Notes: generated by a model from the sequence alone, not told the origin. A stretch of 6,767 nt of DNA from Microcaldota archaeon (GCA_021823425.1 JAKANX010000055.1:1-6767); one strand, 5' to 3'. Counted from the stretch's first letter, positions 1-4,713 are shown. Numbers and translations are program-made.

Positions 1-317
1 CGACGTTCGAGAGGATATCGCTCTCGGACAGCGTTTCTGCGCAGATAGAGGGAAGGTCCAGCCTCGGAAGGCTCGGCATAATGGTGCACATGACGGCTGG
101 GATAATACATGCCGGGTTCGGGGCAAAGGAGCCGAGCGCGCTCACCCTTGAAATATATTCGGTGAACCCGAACAGCGTCTACCTGCACGCGGGAATGAAA
201 ATCGCGCAGCTCTCGTTCTTTCGGCTGAACAGGAAGGCGAGCAAGGGGTACGATTTCATGCCGACCAGCAAGTACGTGCACCAGGACCGGCCGCTCGCGC
301 CGAAGGCCGAGAAGTAA
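1..317 (+). CDS. dcd: dCTP deaminase, C-terminal half (5' end outside window)
   Basis: Reading codons from position 3 gives 104 residues up to the TAA at 315-317, about the last half of a family protein of roughly 190 residues. The enzyme deaminates dCTP to dUTP in the cytosol for thymidylate synthesis; some archaeal members also hydrolyse the product to dUMP. The signature EGRSSLGRLG lies at positions 48-77. Its Arg, Ser and second Arg match the residues known in E. coli Dcd as R110, S111 and R115. The LTLEIYS segment supplies the catalytic Glu (E138 in E. coli). Compared with E. coli there are about four extra residues (AKEPSA region) before this Glu, and the usual IDPG is IHAG. The KIAQLSF and KYVHQD segments near the end also match the family. 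Whether it is mono- or bifunctional cannot be settled from this half. It converges on the pilin-like gene ending at 330, 12 nt away. Confidence 0.93.
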   Translation, partial: TFERISLSDSVSAQIEGRSSLGRLGIMVHMTAGIIHAGFGAKEPSALTLEIYSVNPNSVYLHAGMKIAQLSFFRLNRKASKGYDFMPTSKYVHQDRPLAPKAEK

Positions 318-329
318 TCCGCAATCGAT

Positions 330-725
330 TCACGCCGGCGAGAGCGTTATCGTGCCGCCCTCGTTCGCGACCGTTATCTCGCTGCCTGAGAGCGCCTCGT
401 AGCCCGAGTATTCGCACAGCGTTTTCTTGGGCACGGAAACGTTCAGGATTTGGTTGGAGAATACGGTCCGGCCTCCTTCTCCCCGGGATATGGAAACGTT
501 CTCGCTTATTTTCAGCCTCATCGTGTTCCCGGAGCCCATCGCGCACACCTCTTCCCCTGCGTTGTATATGTCCAGCGACGAGGACTTGAAGAGTTCCAAA
601 TGCGAGACGCGTTTCCCCGCATCCTGGATTTTGGAGAGCGCGCCCAGCGAAATTGCGATTAGTGCGAGCGAAACGAGCGCGAGGAACAGATATTCTGCCG
701 TGAGCTGGCCTTTGCGCACATTCAT
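330..725 (-). CDS. Class III signal-peptide (prepilin-like) protein, 131 aa
   Basis: The N-terminus MNVRKGQLTAEYLFLA is an archaeal class III prepilin signal: a short basic stretch, Gly6, then Gln7 and Glu11 (Q-x-x-x-E), then a hydrophobic helix to about residue 30. In this class a prepilin peptidase of the EppA/FlaK type cuts before the Gln, and the helix drives assembly into a surface filament or anchors the protein. The mature part, residues 35-131, is probably a beta-rich exposed domain. Cys61 and Cys104 could form a disulfide, and N76 and N95 sit in N-x-S sequons. It starts 15 nt after the stop of a second class III protein, so the two are probably cotranscribed and may be partners. The Shine-Dalgarno region is weak (GGT near the ATG), which suggests translational coupling. 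The exact filament type is unknown. Confidence 0.85.
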   Translation of the reverse strand: MNVRKGQLTAEYLFLALVSLALIAISLGALSKIQDAGKRVSHLELFKSSSLDIYNAGEEVCAMGSGNTMRLKISENVSISRGEGGRTVFSNQILNVSVPKKTLCEYSGYEALSGSEITVANEGGTITLSPA

Positions 726-740
726 TTTACCAGCCTGCGG

Positions 741-965
741 CTATTTTGCGCTAAGTTCCGCGGGGCCCGGGGCCGGAATTACGGTTGCGGGGGCCGAAAA
801 GTTGTTCACTATCTCGCCTGTTCGCTCGGCGATGTGCTGGCTCTGGTTGTCCACCGCGGCACTAGTGCTGTTCGCCGCCTTGGTCATGCTGAGGGCGACA
901 ATCGCGACCACCGCCAGAACGACGGCGACCAGGATTATCATCTCTGCCGATAGCTGGCCTCTCAT
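741..965 (-). CDS. Small class III signal-peptide (prepilin-like) protein, 74 aa
   Basis: The protein begins MRGQLSAEMIILVAVV. Gly3 is followed by Gln4 and Glu8, the Q-x-S-x-E pattern cut by EppA-type prepilin peptidases just before the Gln, and then a strongly hydrophobic helix to about residue 27. The rest, roughly 45 residues, is low-complexity (Ala, Ser, Asn, and Pro near the end), with sequons at N32 and N55, so the mature protein would be a single helix with a short tail, like the smallest archaeal pilins. The start is supported by GAGGTGG six bases upstream. It lies 42 nt after PAC2 and 15 nt before the larger class III protein. It could be a major pilin with the 131-aa protein as a minor subunit, but the sequence does not prove this. 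Confidence 0.82.
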   Translation of the reverse strand: MRGQLSAEMIILVAVVLAVVAIVALSMTKAANSTSAAVDNQSQHIAERTGEIVNNFSAPATVIPAPGPAELSAK

Positions 966-971
966 CCCACA

Positions 972-978
972 CCACCTC
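972..978 (-). promoter_or_regulatory. Strong Shine-Dalgarno site of the 74-aa pilin-like gene
   Basis: The minus strand reads GAGGTGG, six bases before the ATG at 963-965. It complements the usual archaeal 16S tail (CACCTCC) and fixes the start codon. It is the strongest SD in the window, which fits high expression of a structural filament subunit. Confidence 0.6.
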
Positions 979-1007
979 TCTTGCGCCGCGCCGGGCGCGT
1001 TAGTAAG

Positions 1008-1769
1008 CTAGCGTATGTATGAAACGTCCTTCTTCTCGGACTGGTACGGAGCGATTGTCTGCTTCTGCACTTCCTCCTCTATCTTCTTGATTATCTTCTC
1101 GCCCTCCTTGGCCTGCTTTTCAAGGTCCGAGAGGTCCACGGTGAAGCCCAGGAGCTTTTCCAGGACGTTTATCACGTTCCTTGCGGAAACCGCGTCCACG
1201 TAGCTTCCGTGCGTCTCGCCCATTATGCATATCCCCTTCATGCCCTTGATTTTCGCGAGGGCCGGGAGCAGGCCTGCTGCGCCCACAATCGCGCCCTTTG
1301 CCTCGCCGAAGACTACGCCGACCTTCTTGAGGTCCGTCACGAGGTGCTTGTGCGTCACGACTCCGAACACTTTCCTCTTGTCGCTGAGCTTTCCTGTGCT
1401 GTACCCGCCGATGGACACCACGTCCCTTGCGCCGAGGCTGTATGCGTAATCCAGGAGCTTGCCCGCGACCTCGTACTGGCCTTCGGAGGTGATGGCCTGC
1501 ACGTCCCCTACGAGGAGTATGATGTCGCGCTTTCCGGCCTTGATGGTGAAAATCATGTTCTTTATCGGGCGAATCGCGCCCTTCTTGGTCATGAGGACCT
1601 GGTGCGGGAAGTGCGGCGAATAGACGTCCGCGAGCTTCTTGCCGCCCATCTTCGTGATGAGGTACTTGCACACGACCTGGCCAACGAGGCCGATTCCCGG
1701 CAGCCCGGTAACTAGGATGGGGTTCTTGAGCTTGGCCTTCCTTTTTTCGACGATTAGGGTTTCCATCAT
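1008..1769 (-). CDS. PAC2-family protein, probable proteasome assembly chaperone
   Basis: This 253-residue protein belongs to the archaeal PAC2 family (COG2047), related to the eukaryotic proteasome assembly chaperones and the archaeal PbaA/PbaB proteins. Family marks include GLPGIGLVG at residues 22-30, GDVQ at 88-91 followed by SEGQYE, the glycine-rich GGYSTGKL at 121-128, and GETHGSYVDAVSA at 184-196. Residues 213-237 are charged and probably helical or coiled-coil. The C-terminus is DVSYIR, near but not identical to the hydrophobic-Tyr-X tails that dock on 20S rings, since here the Tyr is third from the end. Two adjacent ATGs lie at 1769 and 1766. GTGAT upstream is three bases from the first and six from the second, so the second may be used. 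It follows Nop10 by 4 nt and is presumably in the same operon, a conserved archaeal neighbourhood. Direct proteasome involvement is inferred from the family. Confidence 0.92.
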   Translation of the reverse strand: MMETLIVEKRKAKLKNPILVTGLPGIGLVGQVVCKYLITKMGGKKLADVYSPHFPHQVLMTKKGAIRPIKNMIFTIKAGKRDIILLVGDVQAITSEGQYEVAGKLLDYAYSLGARDVVSIGGYSTGKLSDKRKVFGVVTHKHLVTDLKKVGVVFGEAKGAIVGAAGLLPALAKIKGMKGICIMGETHGSYVDAVSARNVINVLEKLLGFTVDLSDLEKQAKEGEKIIKKIEEEVQKQTIAPYQSEKKDVSYIR

Positions 1770-1773
1770 GGAA

Positions 1774-1923
1774 TCACGACAAGCCTTTGGCCTTCCTTCT
1801 CTGCGCCGCGTGCGGGTCCTCCGGATTGAAGGGCGCAGGATGCGCTGACGCTGTTAATAAATTGCAATGGAGTTCTTTTAAAGTGTAGGTGCCGCACGGC
1901 CTGCACCTGCGCATCCTTTTCAT
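1774..1923 (-). CDS. nop10: H/ACA RNP protein Nop10 (49 aa)
   Basis: Translating the gap between aIF2 alpha and PAC2 gives a 49-codon ORF starting MKRMRRCRPCGTYTLKE. The Nop10 family pattern is a CxxCG knuckle, the YTLKE segment, and AHP..F.PED followed by an Arg/Lys tail; here these are C7/C10, residues 13-17, AHPAPFNPED at 27-36 and QRRKAKG at 41-47. Nop10 binds the Cbf5 pseudouridine synthase in the H/ACA ribonucleoprotein that modifies rRNA. Archaeal members usually have four zinc cysteines. Here the second pair is C20 with Leu at the expected partner position 23, so one ligand is missing, as if drifting toward the zinc-free eukaryotic form. The gene starts 4 nt after aIF2 alpha, with GAGGAG overlapping that gene's last codons as its SD, and stops 4 nt before PAC2. 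An alternative start is Met4. Confidence 0.9.
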   Translation of the reverse strand: MKRMRRCRPCGTYTLKELHCNLLTASAHPAPFNPEDPHAAQRRKAKGLS

Positions 1924-1927
1924 CAGG

Positions 1928-2683
1928 CTACTCCTCGGCCTTGTATTCAAGGACGCAGTCCTTGCCGACCGCGCCGCGTATCTTCTCGATTATCTTCTCG
2001 AGCTTCTTGTTCGCGTCCTTGTAGTCGGCGGAGAACACTTCAAGCTTGTACCGGGGGGCGCCCAAATAGAGTATCGTCGCGTCCGGGTCGCTCACGGAGA
2101 GCGCCTTCTTCACGTGCTCCATTCCGTCGGGGCCGAAGCACCTGAGCGACAGCTCGGCGCTAACGGAGACGCGCGCCTTCTTTATGCTCTTGCGCACGAT
2201 GTCTATGATTTCCTTCTTGAGCTCGTCGGGAATCTGGACGTCCTTGAGGGCGTCGTCGTTCTCCAGCGCCTCCTCGAGGGCCGCGTACGCCTCCCCGTAG
2301 ACTTCTTCCAGCTTGAGGGAGAGCTCCGGGACTTTCATGGGCGTTTTCGCTTTCGCGAGCGCCAGCTGCAGGAGCTTTTCCGAGCGCGCGCCCCTCTTCA
2401 CGGATTCGAGCTTGTTGCGCTTCTCCTCCTCGTTCACCCTCCTCAGGGAGACGTCTATCTGGCCCTTCTCGCGGTCCACGCGCAATACTTTGACGACGAG
2501 CTTGTCGTTCTCGGAAATGAACTCGTGTATGTTCTTTATCCAGCGCGAGGCTACTTCCGACACGTGGAGGAAAGCTTCCAGGTTGTTGTACTCGGTGAGC
2601 ACGCAGAACGCGCCGTAGGGCATTATCTTGCGCACCGTCGCGAGCACGAGCTCGTTTTCCTCGGGTATCGGTATGTCTGCCAC
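1928..2683 (-). CDS. eif2a: Translation initiation factor aIF2 subunit alpha
   Basis: The protein is about 251 residues and carries initiator Met-tRNA to the small subunit together with the beta and gamma subunits. It has the standard three parts: an N-terminal S1/OB domain at about residues 9-83 with PYGAFCVL, HVSEVASRWIKNI and GQIDVSLRRV; a helical domain to about 165; and a C-terminal alpha-beta domain containing GAPRYKLEVFSADYK, which contacts the gamma subunit. Aligned with eukaryotic eIF2 alpha, the regulatory phosphoserine position falls on Ala in SEVAS, as is common in archaea. I chose the GTG at 2681-2683. An in-frame TTG lies just upstream at 2684-2686, but it directly abuts the GTGAT SD, which overlaps the S27e stop. 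The gene is coupled to S27e upstream and Nop10 downstream (4 nt). Confidence 0.95.
   Translation of the reverse strand: MADIPIPEENELVLATVRKIMPYGAFCVLTEYNNLEAFLHVSEVASRWIKNIHEFISENDKLVVKVLRVDREKGQIDVSLRRVNEEEKRNKLESVKRGARSEKLLQLALAKAKTPMKVPELSLKLEEVYGEAYAALEEALENDDALKDVQIPDELKKEIIDIVRKSIKKARVSVSAELSLRCFGPDGMEHVKKALSVSDPDATILYLGAPRYKLEVFSADYKDANKKLEKIIEKIRGAVGKDCVLEYKAEE
1931..1936 (-). promoter_or_regulatory. Shine-Dalgarno of nop10 inside the end of aIF2 alpha
   Basis: GAGGAG on the minus strand is formed by the last two Glu codons of aIF2 alpha and stands seven bases from the nop10 ATG at 1921-1923. It supports that start over Met4 and implies coupled translation. Confidence 0.55.
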
Positions 2684-2687
2684 CAAA

Positions 2688-2849
2688 TCACTCGGCGTCC
2701 TTGACGTACTTGCCGGAAAGGGCCGCCTTTCCCCCTGTGGCTGTCGCGAGCAGCTCGTTGCACACCCTGCACTTCACGCTCATCGCCGGGGCGCCGAACA
2801 CCTTCTGCTCGTTTCCGCACTTGCACTTCACTATGATGAATTTAGCCAT
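2688..2849 (-). CDS. rps27e: 30S ribosomal protein S27e (53 aa)
   Basis: The 53-residue protein MAKFIIVKC... matches S27e, a small zinc-ribbon protein of the small subunit. The diagnostic GNEQKVF follows the first knuckle, the second knuckle is CRVC at residues 27-30, and TGGKA near residue 38 is the family signature. The first knuckle is unusual: it reads CKCG, so the cysteines C9 and C11 are two apart instead of the usual three, as if one residue were deleted; the reading frame is intact. The ATG at 2847-2849 has GTGAT four bases upstream; longer in-frame ORFs upstream run into L44e and lack family similarity. It starts 5 nt after the L44e stop, and its TGA overlaps the SD of aIF2 alpha, so translation is probably coupled. 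Confidence 0.95.
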   Translation of the reverse strand: MAKFIIVKCKCGNEQKVFGAPAMSVKCRVCNELLATATGGKAALSGKYVKDAE

Positions 2850-2854
2850 TGTAA

Positions 2855-3136
2855 TCACGCCTTGACTTCGAGCTTCTTCTTCGTCCTTCCGCCGACGACG
2901 CGCTCCTGCTTCTTCTTGCACGTCTGGCACTCAAGCATTACCTTCTGCCTCTTTCCCTGCTTCTTGACCGTCTTTTCGCCTGCCACCTTACCTCCGTGGC
3001 CCAGCAGGGAGCGCTCGTGCTTCCTGTTTCCTATCGCCATGCTCCTGGCGCGGCCCTTGCTCGCAAGCCTAGCCTTGAAAGGCTGGTGGGAATTGCAGTT
3101 CGGGCAGTACGTCCTGACCTCTTTTGGATATTTCAT
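2855..3136 (-). CDS. rpl44e: 50S ribosomal protein L44e (93 aa)
   Basis: The protein starts MKYPKEVRTYCPNCNSHQPF, the usual L44e N-terminus, and has the expected length. It is a zinc-binding protein of the large subunit near the E site. Two intact knuckles are visible: C11/C14 and C70/C73 (CQTC). The middle is Lys, Arg and Gly rich (LLGHGGKVAG at residues 44-53), as expected for rRNA binding, and the VGGRTKKKLEV tail matches the family. The ATG has a clear GGTGAT at 3142-3147, five bases upstream. L44e followed by S27e, aIF2 alpha and Nop10 is a conserved archaeal arrangement. Gins51 ends 26 nt upstream on the same strand. Confidence 0.96.
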   Translation of the reverse strand: MKYPKEVRTYCPNCNSHQPFKARLASKGRARSMAIGNRKHERSLLGHGGKVAGEKTVKKQGKRQKVMLECQTCKKKQERVVGGRTKKKLEVKA

Positions 3137-3141
3137 TCTGA

Positions 3142-3147
3142 ATCACC
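3142..3147 (-). promoter_or_regulatory. Shine-Dalgarno GGTGAT of L44e
   Basis: GGTGAT on the minus strand lies five bases before the L44e ATG and matches the archaeal 16S tail. The same (G)GTGAT form recurs before S27e, aIF2 alpha and PAC2, so genes inside this operon are SD-led, in contrast to cgi121 at its head. Confidence 0.55.
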
Positions 3148-3162
3148 TGGAATCGCACTTAA

Positions 3163-3678
3163 TTAGTAGATGTGCTCCGCCATCTTGCTCTTGAGGAGCC
3201 ATTCGGCCTCCTCCTCGGGAAGGAGTATCTCCTCGCCTTCCCTGTACGGTCCATAGATATTATTATCGAAACCTTTATAAGCCTCTATCGTTTTCACGAT
3301 TTTTACCTTCGTGCGGTGCACCGCCTCCTCCTTGGGGTCCTCGAAAATCGTGTCCAGCGGGCCGAACGAGTCCCCTGTAATCCGCCTCACCTCCTTGAGG
3401 AAGAGCTGCTCCTCGTCCGCGAGGCCCTCCAAGTCCTGGGCCGAAATCGCCGAGAGCATCAGGAGCTTCTCCCTGCGCTTTGCGATTATGCTCTTTGCGA
3501 CCTTGCGTATGTTCTCCAATTCCCTCATCTCGGAAAAGGACGGGCTCTTGAGCGCCGCCGCCTTCCTGGACTCTATGAACTGCTTGAGCTGGGAATAGAA
3601 GTCCTTTTCCACGCGCACGGGCTCAAGAGATTCGGACTCTTTTTTCTGTATGTCGCGCAGGGAAGAATAAGTGAGCAT
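3163..3678 (-). CDS. gins51: DNA replication complex GINS subunit, Gins51 type
   Basis: This 171-residue protein has the order of the Gins51 (Sld5/Psf1-like) branch: a helical A domain at the N-terminus, about residues 1-105, and the small beta B domain at the C-terminus, about 122-171. B-domain marks are KIVKTIEAYKGFDNNIYGPY, then EGEEILLPEEEAEWLL and a final KSKMAEHIY. Archaeal GINS stimulates the MCM helicase with GAN/RecJ-like proteins at replication forks. No second GINS gene (Gins23) is visible here, so a Gins51 homotetramer or a remote partner is possible. The ATG has no good SD. An AT-rich element about 24 bases upstream suggests an own promoter giving a nearly leaderless mRNA. It sits between Cgi121 (39-nt gap) and L44e (26-nt gap). 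Confidence 0.87.
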   Translation of the reverse strand: MLTYSSLRDIQKKESESLEPVRVEKDFYSQLKQFIESRKAAALKSPSFSEMRELENIRKVAKSIIAKRREKLLMLSAISAQDLEGLADEEQLFLKEVRRITGDSFGPLDTIFEDPKEEAVHRTKVKIVKTIEAYKGFDNNIYGPYREGEEILLPEEEAEWLLKSKMAEHIY

Positions 3679-3695
3679 GCGTCCATATCGCGTGA

Positions 3696-3707
3696 AAAAT
3701 TAATAAT
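3696..3707 (-). promoter_or_regulatory. Possible TATA element of gins51
   Basis: The minus strand reads ATTATTAATTTT in otherwise GC-rich sequence. Its centre is about 24 bases before the gins51 ATG, near the usual archaeal TATA-to-start distance (about 26). With no SD before the ATG, this fits an internal promoter producing a leaderless transcript. The evidence is composition and spacing only. Confidence 0.35.
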
Positions 3708-3717
3708 CGTTTGCGCG

Positions 3718-4113
3718 TCATGAAATGCGGCTGAGGCTGACTTTTTCCAGCTCCAGCGCGCTTGCCTTTTCCCTCAGCGCGAGCGGCTTTTCCTTGGCCT
3801 CAAGCGCCCGGAGCGCGCCCTTTTTGCCGGTTTTCCCGAAAACCGCCGCGAAAAAATCCGAAGGGGAAAAGTCGTTCTTCGCTAGCGCGCTGCGCAAGTC
3901 GCCTTCGCCGGAGAGCCAGAGCAAGAATTCCAGTTCCATCGTCTTGGCTATGTTCCTTTTGCCCGCGAAGCTCCTTCTTGCGAGTGCGGCGGCGAGCTCA
4001 GCCTGCTCCTCCGCCACGATGAGCGAGGGCAAGAAGGCCGCGATTCCGAGTTCCTTGCATTTCCCGAGCAGGGCGGGCTTGCCAAGCCGCGAGGAGAGCC
4101 GAATGAGCTGCAT
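3718..4113 (-). CDS. cgi121: KEOPS complex subunit Cgi121-like
   Basis: The 131-residue protein carries the Cgi121 core segment: RSFAGKRNIAKTMELEFLLW at residues 47-66, followed by LSGEGDLRSALAK. Family members show a similar Ala/Asn-rich turn, then a helix of the type E(F/L)LL(W/Y)xSGExxIxxA. Cgi121 binds the Bud32 kinase in KEOPS and helps hold tRNA for the t6A37 modification made by Kae1. The remaining sequence is Lys/Leu/Ala rich, with residues 97-131 probably helical (KTGKKGALRALEAKEK...). The length is slightly below the usual 140-160 residues. The first ATG follows TTTATATG by about 27 bases with no SD, so the start is consistent with a leaderless mRNA. It is the first gene of the minus-strand block. 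No other KEOPS gene is in the window. Assignment rests on one motif region, hence the lower confidence. Confidence 0.78.
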   Translation of the reverse strand: MQLIRLSSRLGKPALLGKCKELGIAAFLPSLIVAEEQAELAAALARRSFAGKRNIAKTMELEFLLWLSGEGDLRSALAKNDFSPSDFFAAVFGKTGKKGALRALEAKEKPLALREKASALELEKVSLSRIS

Positions 4114-4136
4114 AAATCTTTTTAAAGATGACTAAT

Positions 4137-4144
4137 CATATAAA
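4137..4144 (-). promoter_or_regulatory. TATA box of cgi121 (possibly shared with S8e)
   Basis: The minus strand reads TTTATATG, close to the archaeal TTTATATA consensus. Its centre is about 27 bases from the A of the cgi121 ATG, which would put the transcription start at the start codon. Read on the plus strand the same bases are CATATAAA, which could act as a TATA element for S8e with a start near 4167 and a leader of about 110 nt. No other good TATA candidate is seen upstream of S8e. Confidence 0.55.
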
Positions 4145-4150
4145 TGCTGC

Positions 4151-4179
4151 TAATCCTAGGAAATTTCTGATTAGGATTA
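4151..4179. repeat. Perfect 8-bp inverted repeat in the divergent promoter region
   Basis: TAATCCTA at 4151-4158 is the exact reverse complement of TAGGATTA at 4172-4179, with 13 bases between them. The related hexamer CTAATC occurs at 4132-4137 and 4150-4155, and inverted as GATTAG at 4169-4174, on both sides of the TATA-like element. The position near a possible S8e start site suits an operator for a dimeric regulator, or a short hairpin in the RNA. No specific regulator can be named. Confidence 0.5.
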
Positions 4180-4196
4180 TTCACAAACTTTGAAGG

Positions 4197-4247
4197 AAGG
4201 GGTCGTTGTTTTGCTTTCTTTTTGGGGGTGAAACACTCAGACCCTTT
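4197..4247 (+). promoter_or_regulatory. Possible alternative helix in the S8e leader
   Basis: AAGGGGTC at 4197-4204 can pair with GACCCTTT at 4240-4247 (eight pairs, one G-U). The second segment overlaps the left arm of the hairpin at 4242-4268, so both structures cannot form together. If the leader is transcribed from near 4167, this would be an anti-sequestering fold exposing the S8e SD. It is found by eye and no energy was calculated. Confidence 0.3.
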
Positions 4248-4268
4248 TTCTTTTGCAAAGAAAAAGGG
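4242..4268 (+). promoter_or_regulatory. Perfect 12-bp hairpin over the S8e Shine-Dalgarno
   Basis: CCCTTTTTCTTT at 4242-4253 is exactly complementary to AAAGAAAAAGGG at 4257-4268, with a TGC loop. The right arm includes most of the purine run GGGGA at 4266-4270, the only SD-like sequence before the S8e ATG at 4278. In the mRNA this stem would hide the ribosome-binding site. Ribosomal protein genes often regulate themselves through such leaders; that it happens here is an inference. Confidence 0.5.
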
Positions 4269-4277
4269 GATATGTGT

Positions 4278-4661
4278 ATGGAACAATATCATGAATCGAG
4301 GACCAAGAAGGTTTCGTCCGGCACGGGCGGAAGCAGGGTCAAGTTCAGGGACAAGAAGCTCATCCACGGCGGAAAGAGGTTCACGGCCACCAAGGTCGGC
4401 GAGAAGACCGTCAAATCCACGGAGAAGATGAAGGGCGGCAAGGGCAAGATTAAGCTCAAGAAGGCAAGCTCCGTGAACGTGCTCACAAAGGAGGGCATGA
4501 AGAAGGCCAAAATCCTGGGCGTAATGGAGTCCCACAGGCCGGACTACGCCCGTGAAAACATCATCACAAAGGGAGCAATCCTCAAGACCGACCTCGGAAA
4601 GGTGAAGGTAACCAACCGCGTCGGGCAGGACGGGATTGTGAACGGCGTCCTCATCCAGTGA
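4278..4661 (+). CDS. rps8e: 30S ribosomal protein S8e (127 aa)
   Basis: The C-terminal third is diagnostic: DYARENIITKGAILKTDLGK at residues 89-108, then VKVTNRVGQDGIVNGVLIQ, the conserved S8e ending. The N-terminal part MEQYHESRTKKVSSGTGGSR, with KFRDKKLIHGG and many Lys, matches the rRNA-binding half of archaeal S8e, and 127 residues is normal for archaea. I chose the ATG at 4278-4280, seven bases after the GGGGA run. An in-frame ATG at 4272 is only one base from that run, and an extension to 4206 would add a Phe- and Cys-rich peptide foreign to the family. It is divergent from cgi121, with a hairpin-rich leader just before the start. T-rich sequence follows the stop, so it is probably transcribed alone. 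Confidence 0.95.
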   Translation: MEQYHESRTKKVSSGTGGSRVKFRDKKLIHGGKRFTATKVGEKTVKSTEKMKGGKGKIKLKKASSVNVLTKEGMKKAKILGVMESHRPDYARENIITKGAILKTDLGKVKVTNRVGQDGIVNGVLIQ

Positions 4662-4696
4662 TTTTTTCTTTTAATTAATCCCTTGTTTTTGTTTTT
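4662..4696 (+). terminator. T-rich terminator after S8e
   Basis: Directly after the S8e TGA the plus strand has TTTTTTCTTTT (4662-4672), then two more T5 runs at 4686-4690 and 4692-4696. Archaeal RNA polymerase stops at such U-tracts without needing a hairpin. It lies in the convergent gap before the surface-protein stop at 4714. The minus strand offers no matching U-tract here for the surface-protein gene. Confidence 0.6.
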
Positions 4697-4713
4697 CAGA
4701 AGCTTAGCCGTGC

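Noticed and set aside
318..329. Terminator or small RNA between the convergent dcd and pilin-like genes
   Set aside because: The gap is only 12 nt, with no T-run or stem.
987..999. CGCGC-CGG-GCGCG stem between PAC2 and the 74-aa pilin gene as a terminator
   Set aside because: Only five base pairs with no following T-tract; archaeal termination does not rely on such stems. It could be chance in GC-rich sequence.
427..1011. 194-codon plus-strand ORF across both pilin-like genes
   Set aside because: It is antisense to two genes with clear class III signals, has no domain-like features, and arises from the GC-rich third positions of the true genes.
1889..2704. 271-codon plus-strand ORF, longer than the aIF2 alpha gene it overlaps
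   Set aside because: Rich in Leu, Arg and Val from antisense codon bias; aIF2 alpha on the other strand has full domain conservation.
3273..3281. TTATAAAGG on the minus strand as a promoter for L44e
   Set aside because: It lies in conserved gins51 B-domain codons (AYKGF), about 140 nt from the L44e start, and the operon has good SDs.
3725..4135. 136-codon plus-strand ORF opposite cgi121
   Set aside because: Ser/Ala-rich shadow with no family features and no SD; it is explained by cgi121.
4206..4277. N-terminal extension of S8e
   Set aside because: It adds a Phe/Cys-rich stretch absent from the family, and the hairpin and SD lie within it; the start at 4278 fits better.
4122..4535. 137-codon minus-strand ORF opposite S8e and its leader
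   Set aside because: S8e on the plus strand is certain, and the antisense product shows no recognisable motif.
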